Assembly: GCA_044226525.1 (NCBI GenBank)
Contig: JBGAGV010000005.1
Coordinates: 1 to 64,000 of the forward strand
Direction: 5' to 3'
Source of the DNA: VFJQ01 sp044226525
GTDB taxonomy: Bacteria; Verrucomicrobiota; Verrucomicrobiia; Chthoniobacterales; Chthoniobacteraceae
DNA length: 64,000 bases
Made by a program: the position numbers and the translations under genes. The notes under the pieces are model-generated. The model had not been told where the DNA came from, searched no databases, and saw only the letters and a program-made list of their open reading frames with translations. Positions 1-10,772 of this stretch are shown here, in pieces (position 1 is the first letter of the stretch; every line of letters starts with the position of its first letter).

Positions 1-594
1 CCCATCCGGAACAGGTCTGGACATTCCAGTGCGCCGAGGCTGATGTTGGGCGCGTGCAGGGGAGCCTGGCCTGCCAGGTTTTCAGATCGTTCGACACGCA
101 CAGGCCCACGCAGCCGCTGCGGTTATAGGGGCTTCGGGCGCGCGCGGCCACCAGCATCCACCACTGGCGCTCCTGCTCGTTCCAGAACACCAGCGGATCG
201 CGCCAATCACTCTGTTCGTAATAAGCGGGATCCGGAGTGAAATCCTCTTCGGGGTGTATATCCCAATGAAGAAGGTCGGGGCTCGTGGCGTGGCAAATGA
301 TCTGCCGCCCGTCGGGAAAAACGCAATAGAAGAGATGATAGCGATCGCCGACTTTCAGGACCGAGCCGGTCCCGCCGGGGATATGACACGGGCCATCCTC
401 GCGATAGTGGACGAAGTCCTTCGATCCGAGTAAAAGTACCAGCCCTTTGGGCCTCGCTGTTCAGGCGCCACCCGCCAAATGTGAAGGTAGAAGAGCTTGA
501 ACTCATCCTCCGCATAGAACGGGATCACATCGCCCACCGAGGCTCCGTGTGGGCGATAGAAGACATGGCCTGGATTCGAAATCTCTGTCCTCAT
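1..594 (-). pseudogene. Frameshifted, 3'-truncated GH32 glycosidase
   Basis: The minus strand encodes a glycoside hydrolase family 32 N-terminus in three frames. The first part starts at 594 and contains HVFYRPHGASVGDVIPFY. Near position 450 the frame shifts into KDFVHYREDGPCHIPGGTG and then DWRDPLVFWN, the RDP motif of the family. Near position 75 it shifts again into a frame reading ECPDLFRMG, the acid/base Glu motif. The C-terminal part lies beyond the window start. With two frameshifts in 600 bases it is either a pseudogene or an assembly artefact. The intact family usually cleaves fructans or sucrose. It is the last gene of the minus-strand fructan cluster. Confidence 0.75.
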
Positions 595-668
595 AGGTTG
601 TTGCCTCTGCGCGCTTCCGTCCATACCGTGTGGGTCAGCACCTCGGCGACCAGGCCCCTACAGCAGAC

Positions 669-1640
669 CTACCAGGCATACGCTTCGGGGGCCTCGCCGC
701 CAGGCCCAGGCCAGATCTCGTCGAGTTGCTTGAGCGCATCCTGATCCAGTGTCAGGTCGAGGGCTCGCATCGCCCGGTTGAGTTGCTCCAACGTTCGCGG
801 ACCCAGGATCGGGCTGGTCACGGCGACGTTGTGGAGCAGCCAGGCCAGCGCGACATTGCCAGGTTCCTCACCCAACGTCTGACAGAATCGCTCGTACGCT
901 TCGACCTTCGAGCGGTTCTCCTCCAGGTTTTTCTGGATCCAGTCAGATCCGCGCCGCGCCGTCTGAGGTTGATTCAAGACACCGCCCAGCAGGCCACCCG
1001 CGAGGGGACTCCAGGGCAGGAGGCCCAACCCGAAGGCCTGACAGGCGGGGATCACCTCGAGTTCGATCGCGCGCGTTTTCAAGTTGTAGAGGCTTTGCTC
1101 GGACACCAGCCCGACTAAACGGCGCGCGCGAGCCTCGCCCTGCGCCTGCGCGAGCTGCCAGCCCGAGAAGTTACTGCTACCGACATACAAGACCTTGCCC
1201 TGTTGAATGAGGGTCTCCAACATCTGCCAGATCTCCGCCCACGGCGTGCTGCGATCGACATGGTGGAACTGGTAAAGGTCAATGTGATCGGTCTGCAAGC
1301 GTCGCAAGCTATCGTCGCAGGCCTTGCGAATGTGATAGGCGGAAAGGCGCTGATCGTTGACGCCCTCCCCCATGCGACCGTATACCTTTGTGGCCAACAC
1401 CACCTGGTCGCGGTGGGAGGGGTTTTGGGCGAACCAGCGCCCCACGATCTGCTCCGTCACGCCCTCTCCCAGTCGAGCCCCATAGATATTGGCGGTATCC
1501 AGGAAGTTGATCCCCCATTCCAATGCGCGATCCAGGATGGCGAAGCTGTCCTCGGGAGACGTCCGCTCACCGAAGTTCATGGTGCCCAGACAAAACCGAC
1601 TGACCTTCAATCCCGTTCGACCCAGGTGAGCGTATTGCAT
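669..1640 (-). CDS. Aldo/keto reductase (NADPH oxidoreductase)
   Basis: This 323-residue TIM-barrel oxidoreductase has the complete AKR tetrad: Asp48 and Tyr53 in LDTANIYG, Lys85 in VVLATK and His126 in YQFHHVD. The family reduces aldehydes and ketones with NADPH, and the C-terminal segment ILGPRTLEQL fits the cofactor-binding end. I chose the ATG at 1640 because GGAG lies about 10 bases upstream; an ATG at 1667 is also open. It lies downstream of the two ABC ATPase genes on the same strand and is probably part of the sugar operon. The substrate cannot be told from the sequence. Confidence 0.88.
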   Translation of the reverse strand: MQYAHLGRTGLKVSRFCLGTMNFGERTSPEDSFAILDRALEWGINFLDTANIYGARLGEGVTEQIVGRWFAQNPSHRDQVVLATKVYGRMGEGVNDQRLSAYHIRKACDDSLRRLQTDHIDLYQFHHVDRSTPWAEIWQMLETLIQQGKVLYVGSSNFSGWQLAQAQGEARARRLVGLVSEQSLYNLKTRAIELEVIPACQAFGLGLLPWSPLAGGLLGGVLNQPQTARRGSDWIQKNLEENRSKVEAYERFCQTLGEEPGNVALAWLLHNVAVTSPILGPRTLEQLNRAMRALDLTLDQDALKQLDEIWPGPGGEAPEAYAW

Positions 1641-1703
1641 GCGTTTCTCCGTTTGGGGCAACGACAAGACAACGATGTGAGACTCGAGCGCCCACTCACG
1701 ACA

Positions 1704-2733
1704 TTAGGCGCGGTTGCCGTTACCGAATTCGCCTCGCGGTTCAATGTGCTCGGCGAAATGACAGGCGACATAGTGTTCGGGCGAGATCTCGCGCCAGACC
1801 GGCACCTCTTGTTTGCATCGTTCCGTGGCGAACGGGCACCGTGGATGAAAATGGCAGCCACTGGGCGGATGCGCGGGATTGGCGATTTCACCGGCGAGGC
1901 TCACTCGGTTGGCCTTGCGGGTTGGGTCCGGCAACGGCACCGCGGACAGAAGCGCCTGCGTATACGGGTGTCGTGGCCGGCTGAAGAGCTCCCGAGAGGT
2001 GGCCAGCTCCACCAGCTTGCCGACGTACATCACCGCCACACGGTCCGAGATATGCTCCACAACCGCCAGGTCATGCGCGATGAAGATGTAAGAGAGATTC
2101 AGATCCTGCTGCAGATCCTTGAGCAGGTTCAGGATTTGGGCCTGGATCGAAACATCCAGCGCGGAGACGGACTCGTCGCAGACGATTAGTTTCGGGTGGC
2201 AAACGAGCGAGCGCGCAATGCCGATGCGTTGGCGTTGGCCTCCGCTGAACGCGTGCGGATAACGGCGCAGATGACGCTCCTCCAACCCCACTAGTTTGAG
2301 CGTCTCAATGACGATGCGCCGGACGTCATCGCCACGCGCATATTTGTTGTAGACCAGCGGCTCCTTGACAATGTCAAACACGGTCATCCGCGGATCGAGA
2401 GACGAATAGGGATCCTGAAAGATCATGTGAAAATGCCGACGCACGGCGCGCAGGCTTTCACCTTTGAGACCGGTCAGGTCCACCCATCGGTCATCGGTCT
2501 TCAGCCGCACCTGCCCCCTTGTTGGCTCGATGGCGCGGACGATACAGCGTCCAAGGGTGGTTTTTCCGGAGCCCGACTCGCCCACGATCGACAGCGTCTC
2601 ACCAGCGTTGACGAACAGATCGACGTTGTCGACCGCGCGCACCTGGCCAGAGACACGTTTCATGAGACCCGACGTGATATCGAAATACTTCGTCAGGCCG
2701 GTCACATCCAGGATCTTCTCGTCCGGCGCCTGG

Positions 2734-2753
<20 letters not shown>
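1704..2753 (-). CDS. Oligopeptide/oligosaccharide ABC transporter ATPase, OppF-type
   Basis: This 349-residue cytoplasmic ATPase powers an Opp/Dpp-type importer. It has Walker A GESGSGKT, signature FSGGQRQR, Walker B LIVCDES and the C-terminal oligopeptide/dipeptide domain with CHFHPRCPFATERC, where cysteines in some relatives bind a cluster. Its first 20 bases overlap the end of the OppD-type gene, which indicates translational coupling. Transporters of this family also import oligosaccharides. The two GH32 genes around it argue for a fructo-oligosaccharide substrate, but that is inference. Confidence 0.92.
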
Positions 2754-3753
<1,000 letters not shown>

Positions 3754-3788
3754 GCTGTTCAGTCCCTCCGTCCGATGAGCTTGCGCGG

Positions 3789-5948
3789 CTATGGCGCCGG
3801 CACGCCCCAGATCGACTCCAACGGCCAGGCCTCCAGCCGAACCAGTTGGGTGGTGCCTCGTTCGCTGAACGTGGCGATCCCCAGGCTCTCGGCGCTCGGA
3901 AACATCAGCGCCGACAGGCTCACCTGCCCGTCTTGGGCAAAGACCTCGAGGGAGGATTGGTCCACGAAGATCCTCAGACGCACACGACCGTCGTTCGGCT
4001 CGAGTGGCGCCTCCAGGTATTTTGAGAACTGGGGGATCAGGGTTCCGTTCTCAGGATCGCGCCGATCCACGAACACGGTGTGGGTGAGCGCGTCATAGCC
4101 CACGGTAACGCCGGCGGTGCCACCGATGGCAAGGCGCAGCCCGAAGCGCGCCTGTGGATCGGTAATGGCGAACTCGGCTTCCAGCTCGTAGGTGTTGCGC
4201 GTCGGCTGGAACTCGGTCAAGGGGGTCAGGTCGCCCAGGGTTCGATCATTGACATGCACGGAGGCCCCGCGCAAACTCGTCAAAGCCGGGATCGGCTGCT
4301 GGATGATGCGCAGCCCCCCAGGGAACGACTGCAAGGTGATCTCGCGGGGCAACGCCAACGCGCCCTTGCCCCAGCTGGTGGGCACCTGTTGCGCGTATTC
4401 CCAGTTTCCCAACCAACCCATCGTCACGACCCGGTTTTCGGCACCATCGTAGTCGCGGTAGGTGCGCACTGCGTAATAGTCGGCCCCATAGTCGAGCCAG
4501 AGTGCATGCTCGCGCCCCGCCAGGGCCGGGGTATCGGCAAAGCGAATGTGATCGACGTTGATGCGCCCGTGGTCGCCGGACGTGGTGGAGTCGCGGATCT
4601 CGATCCGCGCCGTTTTTCCGATCAGGTCCGTGACGTCCCAGCCTGCCCATTTCATGACGTCGGTGCCATCGCCGGTCGACGATCGCACGGTGTCACCGTC
4701 GACCACCAGGTACACGCCAGCGTCAGCGGCATCGTGGCCACCTGAGATGAGGAAGTTAATGAACCCGTGACTGATGGAAAAGTCCGGTGAGGTCAGGCGG
4801 GCCTGGCCACGATTGCCCGACGTTGATCCCGGGGTATAGGTGCTGAGAAAGCCGGTCCCAATGAAACCTGAGACGCGGGTGTTGCCCAGGTCGTCGCCGG
4901 GACCGATGGCGACCGGATCTCCTTCCGCCACCCAACCCGGAGGAAGCACTGTCTCAAAGTCGGCGAAGAGCTCGCCGGGCAGCCCTTCTCCACGCAGGAG
5001 ATAGCCGTTCCGTTCCGGGTCGAGCGTGAAGGTCGTGCCGTCGAAGTCGCCGATGAAATACTGCTCTCGGTTGGGGCCCATCCCACATAACAACACCCAC
5101 TTCGACCGGCCCGGATCTCCGTCCACGGGCAATTCGAAAAGATCCGGCACCTCCCAGACCTGCGATTGCGCGCCGATCGGCCCGAAATCGCTGAGGTGTT
5201 CCCAGTGGGTCAGGTCGGTTGACGCGAAGATGCCGACCTTACGCTCGTCCGCGAATGCGATCACCATGACCCAGCGTTGCGTCGGCTCATGAAAGAACAC
5301 CTGCGGATCCCGAAAACCCTGGCGCTCGGACACGAGGATTGGGTTCTGGTCGTAATAAACGAACGTGCGGTAGTCGTAGCTCACCGACAGACCCTGTGTC
5401 TCGATGTTCGTGAGCCGGTTGTGCATGGTGTACACAGCCACCATCGGCGGTTGAGCCGGGTCAACCGCCAATCCACTGGTGTTGTCGAGATCGACCACGA
5501 CGGAGCCCGAGAAGTAGACGAAGGAGCCATCGTCGCCGAACATCGGTTGGACGCGTTCGTTCCAATGCACCAGGTCGGGCGAGTCGGCGTGTCCCCACCA
5601 AAAGAGGTGGTACAGCCCCTGGAAGCGCACCATCCCATCCGGGTCACCCAACCAGCCCTGGGCCGGTGAGAAGTGGTATTGCGGCCGATACGGCTGTTGA
5701 TACCGCACAGCCTCGGATATGGGCACGTCGGGCGCCTCGCGCGCGATAGCGGTCGCCTGATACTCCTGCGGAGTGCGTGGACCCGGCGTTTCGGTCGGCT
5801 CAGGCGATGGCGGAATCGCAGAGGGTTGCGGTTCAACCGTGTCAGACGGCATCGGCGTCACCTCCGTCGTGGGTGGTGTCTGACAACCCCATAGCGATGC
5901 CACGAAGAGCCAAGGGAGCCAGTACCATTGCTTTGTGTGCTTCACCAT
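3789..5948 (-). CDS. Secreted GH32 lipoprotein (levanase/fructan hydrolase-like)
   Basis: This 719-residue exported hydrolase has a signal peptide ending near Cys22 (SLWGC, an approximate lipobox) followed by a Pro/Thr-rich linker to about residue 70. The GH32 five-bladed propeller starts with WLGDPDG, nucleophile Asp102. RDP is at 213-215 and the acid/base Glu266 lies in WEVPDLF. Roughly residues 330-490 form an inserted beta-rich, lectin-like segment (FADFETVLPPGW to NVDHIRFADTP) that splits the propeller. The C-terminal sandwich ends with SLEVFAQDG. It probably cleaves levan, inulin or sucrose at the cell surface and feeds the adjoining importer. Activity is inferred from the family. Confidence 0.87.
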   Translation of the reverse strand: MVKHTKQWYWLPWLFVASLWGCQTPPTTEVTPMPSDTVEPQPSAIPPSPEPTETPGPRTPQEYQATAIAREAPDVPISEAVRYQQPYRPQYHFSPAQGWLGDPDGMVRFQGLYHLFWWGHADSPDLVHWNERVQPMFGDDGSFVYFSGSVVVDLDNTSGLAVDPAQPPMVAVYTMHNRLTNIETQGLSVSYDYRTFVYYDQNPILVSERQGFRDPQVFFHEPTQRWVMVIAFADERKVGIFASTDLTHWEHLSDFGPIGAQSQVWEVPDLFELPVDGDPGRSKWVLLCGMGPNREQYFIGDFDGTTFTLDPERNGYLLRGEGLPGELFADFETVLPPGWVAEGDPVAIGPGDDLGNTRVSGFIGTGFLSTYTPGSTSGNRGQARLTSPDFSISHGFINFLISGGHDAADAGVYLVVDGDTVRSSTGDGTDVMKWAGWDVTDLIGKTARIEIRDSTTSGDHGRINVDHIRFADTPALAGREHALWLDYGADYYAVRTYRDYDGAENRVVTMGWLGNWEYAQQVPTSWGKGALALPREITLQSFPGGLRIIQQPIPALTSLRGASVHVNDRTLGDLTPLTEFQPTRNTYELEAEFAITDPQARFGLRLAIGGTAGVTVGYDALTHTVFVDRRDPENGTLIPQFSKYLEAPLEPNDGRVRLRIFVDQSSLEVFAQDGQVSLSALMFPSAESLGIATFSERGTTQLVRLEAWPLESIWGVPAP

Positions 5949-5960
5949 GAGCGCATACCC

Positions 5961-7148
5961 CTAACGCGCGTAGGGGTCGGCCGCGTCGCGCAGGCCGTCG
6001 CCCAGGAAGTTGAACAGGATGACGGCCACGATGATGGCCGCGCACGGGAACAACAGCCAGGGATAGTGACCGAGCACCGTAACATCCTGAGCCTGCTGCA
6101 GAAGAGATCCCCAACTGACGTTCGGCGGCGTGATCCCCAGGCCCAAAAAGCTGAGCGTGGTCTCGCCCAGGATCATGCCCGGAATCGAGATCGTGATGTT
6201 GACGATCAAGTAACTGGTAAAGCCCGGCAACAGGTGGCGGAAGATAATCGCCATATCGCTGGCCGACGAGATCCGGGCGGCGGTCACGTAATCCTCTTCC
6301 CGCAGGGAGATGATCTTGCCGCGCACGACCCGCGCGAGACCGGTCCAGCCGACGAGCGACAGGATGAGCGTGATGGCCAGGAACTTCTGGATACCATTCC
6401 AGTCCTGCGGAATGGCGGCTGAGAGCGCCATCCAAAGCGGGATCTGCGGAATGCTGATGATGAATTCGATCAGCCGTTGAATGAGCACGTCCACCAGGCC
6501 GCCAAAGAAACCCGATATGCCGCCGAGTGTGATCCCAAGCACAAAGCTGATCATCACACCACCAAATCCGACGAAGAGGGACACCCGCGCGGCAAAAACA
6601 ATGCGCGACAGCATGTCTCGGCCCAGATTGTCGCTGCCCAGCAGGAACAAGGGCGTCTCAGAGTCGATCCCGAAGAGATGCAGGTCCGCAGGGATCAGGC
6701 CCCAAAGACGATAGGGTTCACCCTGAACGAACAGGCGAATGGGAAGACGCTGTGCAGTGTCCTCCGCGAAGTGGTAGGTGAAAGTAGCTTCATCGAGTTG
6801 GCTGGTGCGGGCGTACACGAACGGGAGATGAAGACCGCCCTGCTCGTCCTGCACATGGATCGGCGACGGCGGCGCATAGACGAGATCGCCGAACCGGGTC
6901 TGGGAGCCGTAGGGTGCAACAAACTCCGCGAGAATCGCCATAGCGTACATCAACAACAACAACCAGAAACTGATGACCGCCAACCGGTGCTTCTGAAACT
7001 TCACCAGCATCAAGCGGTACTGCGAGGCTTCGAGCAGTTGCTCAGCCATCTTCTGCCGCCGGGCACGCGTGCCCGTGTAGCGATCGCGCAACTCGCGCGA
7101 ACGGCGGTCCAGATAGCTTTCCGAAGGAGCGGGGCTTGTCGTCGTCAT
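5961..7148 (-). CDS. ABC transporter permease, OppC/DppC-type
   Basis: This inner-membrane permease of about 395 residues has one N-terminal membrane segment, a periplasmic loop of some 100 residues and then five helices. The cytoplasmic EAA loop YVTAARISSASDMAIIFRHL contacts the ATPases. It forms the channel with the OppB-type subunit just upstream. The ATG at 7148 is preferred, and an in-frame GTG at 7160 is an alternative. It ends 12 bases before the GH32 start, so the genes are co-transcribed. Confidence 0.9.
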   Translation of the reverse strand: MTTTSPAPSESYLDRRSRELRDRYTGTRARRQKMAEQLLEASQYRLMLVKFQKHRLAVISFWLLLLMYAMAILAEFVAPYGSQTRFGDLVYAPPSPIHVQDEQGGLHLPFVYARTSQLDEATFTYHFAEDTAQRLPIRLFVQGEPYRLWGLIPADLHLFGIDSETPLFLLGSDNLGRDMLSRIVFAARVSLFVGFGGVMISFVLGITLGGISGFFGGLVDVLIQRLIEFIISIPQIPLWMALSAAIPQDWNGIQKFLAITLILSLVGWTGLARVVRGKIISLREEDYVTAARISSASDMAIIFRHLLPGFTSYLIVNITISIPGMILGETTLSFLGLGITPPNVSWGSLLQQAQDVTVLGHYPWLLFPCAAIIVAVILFNFLGDGLRDAADPYAR

Positions 7149-7172
7149 GGCGAAGGTCACCGGGGGTCAGGC

Positions 7173-8159
7173 CTAATCGAACCGGATGCGTGGATCGGCC
7201 CACGCCAACAGGATGTCGGAGATCAGCGTGCCAACCAGCGTCAGCGAGCACAGGATCAGCACGAACCCGCCCGCCAGATACATGTCCTGCCCAAGCACGG
7301 CGTCGAGCATCATCGGCCCGACAGTCGGGATATTGAGGACCTTGGAGACGACCAGCTCGCCGCCCACCACGCCGGGCAGCATCCATCCGATCGTGCTGAT
7401 GATCGGGTTGATGGCGATGCGAATCGGATACTCCAGCGTGACCCGCCACTCAGGCAGTCCCTTTGCGCGCGCCGTGGTGACGTATTGCTTCTTGAGCTCA
7501 TCCAACAACGACGCCCGCAGGATGCGGATCAAGCCGGCTGAACCCGTCACAGACAGGACCAGGAGCGGGAGCCAGACGTTTTGAAGCATGTTGGCCAGTT
7601 TGGCGAATGACCATGGGGCATCGCGGAACTCCGGCGAAAACAGGCCGGTGGTCATATAGCCCGTGTTGGTGAAGACCGTATACAGCAACACAAGCGCCAG
7701 GAGAAAGGCCGGGATTGACAACCCGAAGAAGCTCAGAAACGTGACGACGTAATCCAGGATCGAGTATTTCTTGAGGGCCGAGACGATGCCGATGGGGATC
7801 GCGATCAGCCAGGTCAGGAAGATCGAGGCCACGGACAGCGCGATCGTGCGCGGAATACGCTCAAGGAGCAGGTCAGCCACCGGACGCTGGAACTTGAACG
7901 AATTCCCGAAGTCGCCCCGGGTGATGATTTTGCCGATCCAGATGAAGTATTGAATGATGAGTGGTTGATCGAGGCCGTATTGACGTTGGAGGGCCAGCTT
8001 TTGGGCCGCGTTCATCGCTCCGCCCTGCAATTCAAGGTTTCGGATGTAGCTGTCGACGTAGTCACCTGGCGGCAACTGGATGACGACAAAGGCCACCACC
8101 GAGACCAGGAACAGCAACGGAAGCAGGATCGCGATCCGGCGCACAATGAACTTCGTCAT
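7173..8159 (-). CDS. ABC transporter permease, OppB/DppB-type
   Basis: This 328-residue six-helix permease starts MTKFIVRRIAILLPLLFLVS, as OppB proteins usually do. The EAA loop reads TTARAKGLPEWRVTLEYPIR. It heterodimerises with the OppC-type subunit. The start at 8159 is chosen by family length; upstream open codons to 8216 would add a non-conserved extension. A strong hairpin at 8213-8262 separates it from the binding-protein gene, a common arrangement when the binding protein is made in excess. Confidence 0.9.
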   Translation of the reverse strand: MTKFIVRRIAILLPLLFLVSVVAFVVIQLPPGDYVDSYIRNLELQGGAMNAAQKLALQRQYGLDQPLIIQYFIWIGKIITRGDFGNSFKFQRPVADLLLERIPRTIALSVASIFLTWLIAIPIGIVSALKKYSILDYVVTFLSFFGLSIPAFLLALVLLYTVFTNTGYMTTGLFSPEFRDAPWSFAKLANMLQNVWLPLLVLSVTGSAGLIRILRASLLDELKKQYVTTARAKGLPEWRVTLEYPIRIAINPIISTIGWMLPGVVGGELVVSKVLNIPTVGPMMLDAVLGQDMYLAGGFVLILCSLTLVGTLISDILLAWADPRIRFD

Positions 8160-8212
8160 AGGTACGCTTCTGTCAAACGGACGAATGAAACTCGATGATG
8201 GCGAGCGCGGGG

Positions 8213-8262
8213 ACAAGGGTGCATCACCGGTGACGACGTCGCGTCCGGCGATACACCCTTGT
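8213..8262 (-). terminator. Stable hairpin between binding-protein and permease genes
   Basis: ACAAGGGTGCATCACCGG (8213-8230) pairs with 8245-8262 over 18 positions, with two transitions that can form G-U pairs, around a 14-base loop. There is no U-run on the minus-strand side, so it is more likely an RNA-stabilising or partial attenuation structure after the binding-protein gene than a full terminator. Confidence 0.65.
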
Positions 8263-8309
8263 GACCTCTCGCTTCAGGCCCAGAAAAGACGGCCCGATCG
8301 GGCTGAACC

Positions 8310-10349
8310 TCAGCCCTTGAACCAGTAGCCTTCCGCGTTGATGTACACGTCCAGGTCGTACGGCGCGCCCTCATTGGGTAGGTTCTGCAGCCGTGCGTCG
8401 ACCGAGTTGGGTTTCACCTGCAGTCCCGTCGTCGGGATCATGACGTAGTGATCCGACATCCACTGGAACAGCTTGTTGTAGATCTCGAGGCCCTTGTCGG
8501 ACTCGGGCGGGTAGGCCTTGCGCGACGAATGCAGGTCGTAGAACTCCTGGATGTACTCCGGCGGCTTGCGCCCTTCCTTCCCATCCGTGGTGAAGTACAG
8601 CCAGGTCATCGGAGACCAGGGCCCCTTGTGATTGGGCAGATAGTCTTCCGAGATACCCGTGACCCAGGCCGTGCCGTCGTTCCACTTGATCGACGCCATG
8701 ATCTCGTTGGCGGTGCGGCGCTGATCCCAGAGCGTCCCGTCGACGACCTCGAGCTCGACGTGGAGACCGGCCTTCTGGATCTGTTCCTTGAGCAACTCGG
8801 CCACCGGGGCTGTTTCGGGCGCCTCTGTGGCGAAGGTGATCCGGAAAATGAAGGGCTGGCCATCCGGACCGAGCCGCAGACCATCGCTGCCCTTCTTGTC
8901 GAAGCCCAATTCGTCGAGCAGTTTGTTGGCCGTGGCAAGGTCAAGGCCCAGGCAGTTCATGAACGGCTTGCCGAACTTACCGAAGAAGACGGACTTGTTG
9001 ACCTCGTCCGGATCCATGGCGGCCGCGATGGCCTTGCCGAATCGGTTGTCGGGGTCGGCTACCAGTTGCTGCCAGACGCTGCCCTCCTTGTCGTACTCAA
9101 AGTCGTGATTGAGGAAGAGCATCTGCGGGAAGTTGAACGATCCGGTCGTGAAGATCCGGCGGTTGAATTGCTCCGCGGTCTGCACCAGGGTCGGCATCTG
9201 GCTGAGTGAGATGTTGTTGCCGCCCGCCAGGGTGACTTCACCGGCCATGATGGCGTTCAACGTGGCGCTGTTGTCGATTGCCAGGTTGTTGACGATGCGA
9301 TCGACGTAGGGCAGTTGCAGGCCGTTGGCATCGACGTGCCAGAAGAACGGGTTGCGTTCGAAGATCCGGCGCGTATCGGTGGCCTCGACGAGCACCCACG
9401 CGTTGAGCACCGGCATGCCCAGGGCTCGCATTTCGCCCGTGTCCCAGTGCGAGACATCCTTGGAATTCAGCAGCTTGACCCATTCGGTCTCGTTGGCTTC
9501 TTTGAGGGCCGCGTCAAGGTCCGCGGGCTTGGCGTACTTGGCGTGGTATTTCTTCAGGTAATGGGCGGGTTTGATCAGGATGTCATAGCCCGGGATCCAC
9601 GAGTTGAGGGCCGCGATGAGCGCTCCGTAGGGCTTGCTGAACTTCAGTTCGAAGGTTTGCTCATCCTTGATCGTCAGCGCGGCCTTGCCATACGCTGAGG
9701 AGCCCTGGGTGAACAGCTCGGAGGGATAGCCGCGCTGCACATCGGGATCTTCATACAAGTCCTCGAACACGAAGCGCACGTCCTCGGTGGTCACCGGCTC
9801 GCCGTCCGACCACTTCAAGCCCTTGCGCAGGGTGAAGGTGTAGGTGGAGTAGTCAGCCGAGGTGTCGAGCTTGCTGATGACGTTGGGACGCGATTCCTTG
9901 GTCGACTGGCTCGGTGAACGCACCACGGTCGAGGACTGCGCGATGTTGAGAAAGCCGGTGCCCCAGGTAGCCGCGATCTTGATGTCACCGCCATACTGGC
10001 CATCCTGCCAGGTCCCATACTCTTCCTGAAGCAGTGTGCCCGCCCCGACCAGGAAGGTTTCTTCCGGGAGGCGCTCATCGATCGGGGGCAGTTTGCCTGC
10101 AGCCACACGTTCGGCCAGGAACGGAGGTTCGACAAAGCCGCGCGCCGAGGCCCCACCTGAGGGCGTTGCGCCCGTGGCTTCCGTAGCTCCAGCGGCAGCC
10201 GCCGTGGCGGTCGGCGCAGCCGGCGCGGACGTCTCGCCCGCTTGAGGTGTCGGCGTCACCTGAGTACAGGCGGCGATCACGACCCCGGCGCCGCCAAGCG
10301 CCGTGAAGCGCAGAAACTCCCGACGAGAAAACTTTGTGGTGGTGCTCAT
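8310..10349 (-). CDS. Extracellular solute-binding lipoprotein, SBP_bac_5 family
   Basis: This 679-residue binding protein belongs to the Opp-type importer. The N-terminus has a twin-arginine signal (SRREFLRF, Arg9-Arg10) and a lipobox ending at Cys28 (VIAAC), then a Thr/Pro/Ala linker to about residue 66 typical of Gram-positive and Chloroflexota lipoproteins. The family fold is seen from about residue 110 (GGDIKIAATWGTGFLN) through LRKGLKWSDGEPVTTEDVRF to the C-terminus. It captures substrate outside the membrane and delivers it to the permeases encoded next. TAT export suggests folding before export. Confidence 0.92.
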   Translation of the reverse strand: MSTTTKFSRREFLRFTALGGAGVVIAACTQVTPTPQAGETSAPAAPTATAAAAGATEATGATPSGGASARGFVEPPFLAERVAAGKLPPIDERLPEETFLVGAGTLLQEEYGTWQDGQYGGDIKIAATWGTGFLNIAQSSTVVRSPSQSTKESRPNVISKLDTSADYSTYTFTLRKGLKWSDGEPVTTEDVRFVFEDLYEDPDVQRGYPSELFTQGSSAYGKAALTIKDEQTFELKFSKPYGALIAALNSWIPGYDILIKPAHYLKKYHAKYAKPADLDAALKEANETEWVKLLNSKDVSHWDTGEMRALGMPVLNAWVLVEATDTRRIFERNPFFWHVDANGLQLPYVDRIVNNLAIDNSATLNAIMAGEVTLAGGNNISLSQMPTLVQTAEQFNRRIFTTGSFNFPQMLFLNHDFEYDKEGSVWQQLVADPDNRFGKAIAAAMDPDEVNKSVFFGKFGKPFMNCLGLDLATANKLLDELGFDKKGSDGLRLGPDGQPFIFRITFATEAPETAPVAELLKEQIQKAGLHVELEVVDGTLWDQRRTANEIMASIKWNDGTAWVTGISEDYLPNHKGPWSPMTWLYFTTDGKEGRKPPEYIQEFYDLHSSRKAYPPESDKGLEIYNKLFQWMSDHYVMIPTTGLQVKPNSVDARLQNLPNEGAPYDLDVYINAEGYWFKG

Positions 10350-10425
10350 GGACAGATCTCCTCGAATGAACGGAACAAAGACAATCCAAGCTCAGATGGA
10401 CAAGCAGGGCAGAATCGGTTGGCGG

Positions 10426-10701
10426 TCACCTCCCGATCCCACACTGCGGTAATTGGCTTTCACGGCCTGGCCGCAAGTGCTGGTTCAACCAGTCGTTCAG
10501 GCTCCCGTATAGCCCGGCCAACCCCACAAAGCGTTCACTGTCCGCGGACGCCACATCCGTTAACTCACCGTTGACCGGGACGCCCTGTTCATCGACGACC
10601 AGGCGCACCACCAGGGTGAGGTAATGGCGTTCTGCAAGGATGTCCGGCGGATGAGCGATATTCATGAGGCCACGCGCCACCAGGGTCACGAGATGCCTCA
10701 T
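10426..10701 (-). CDS. Small conserved-looking protein, unknown function
   Basis: This 91-residue cytoplasmic protein has no membrane segment. The central stretch YLTLVVRLVVDEQGVPVNGE followed by LTDVASADSERFVGLAGLYGSL reads like a compact beta-rich domain, and codon third positions are GC-rich as in neighbours. It lies between the SARP regulator and the binding-protein gene on the same strand. The start is uncertain (10701 or an ATG at 10665). I do not recognise a function. Confidence 0.55.
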   Translation of the reverse strand: MRHLVTLVARGLMNIAHPPDILAERHYLTLVVRLVVDEQGVPVNGELTDVASADSERFVGLAGLYGSLNDWLNQHLRPGRESQLPQCGIGR

Positions 10702-10772
10702 CCTATGTGGCTATACACACGCAGGGCTCAAGGCTCGTACATAGGGACACTCAAGAACCAATCAAATCGCGA

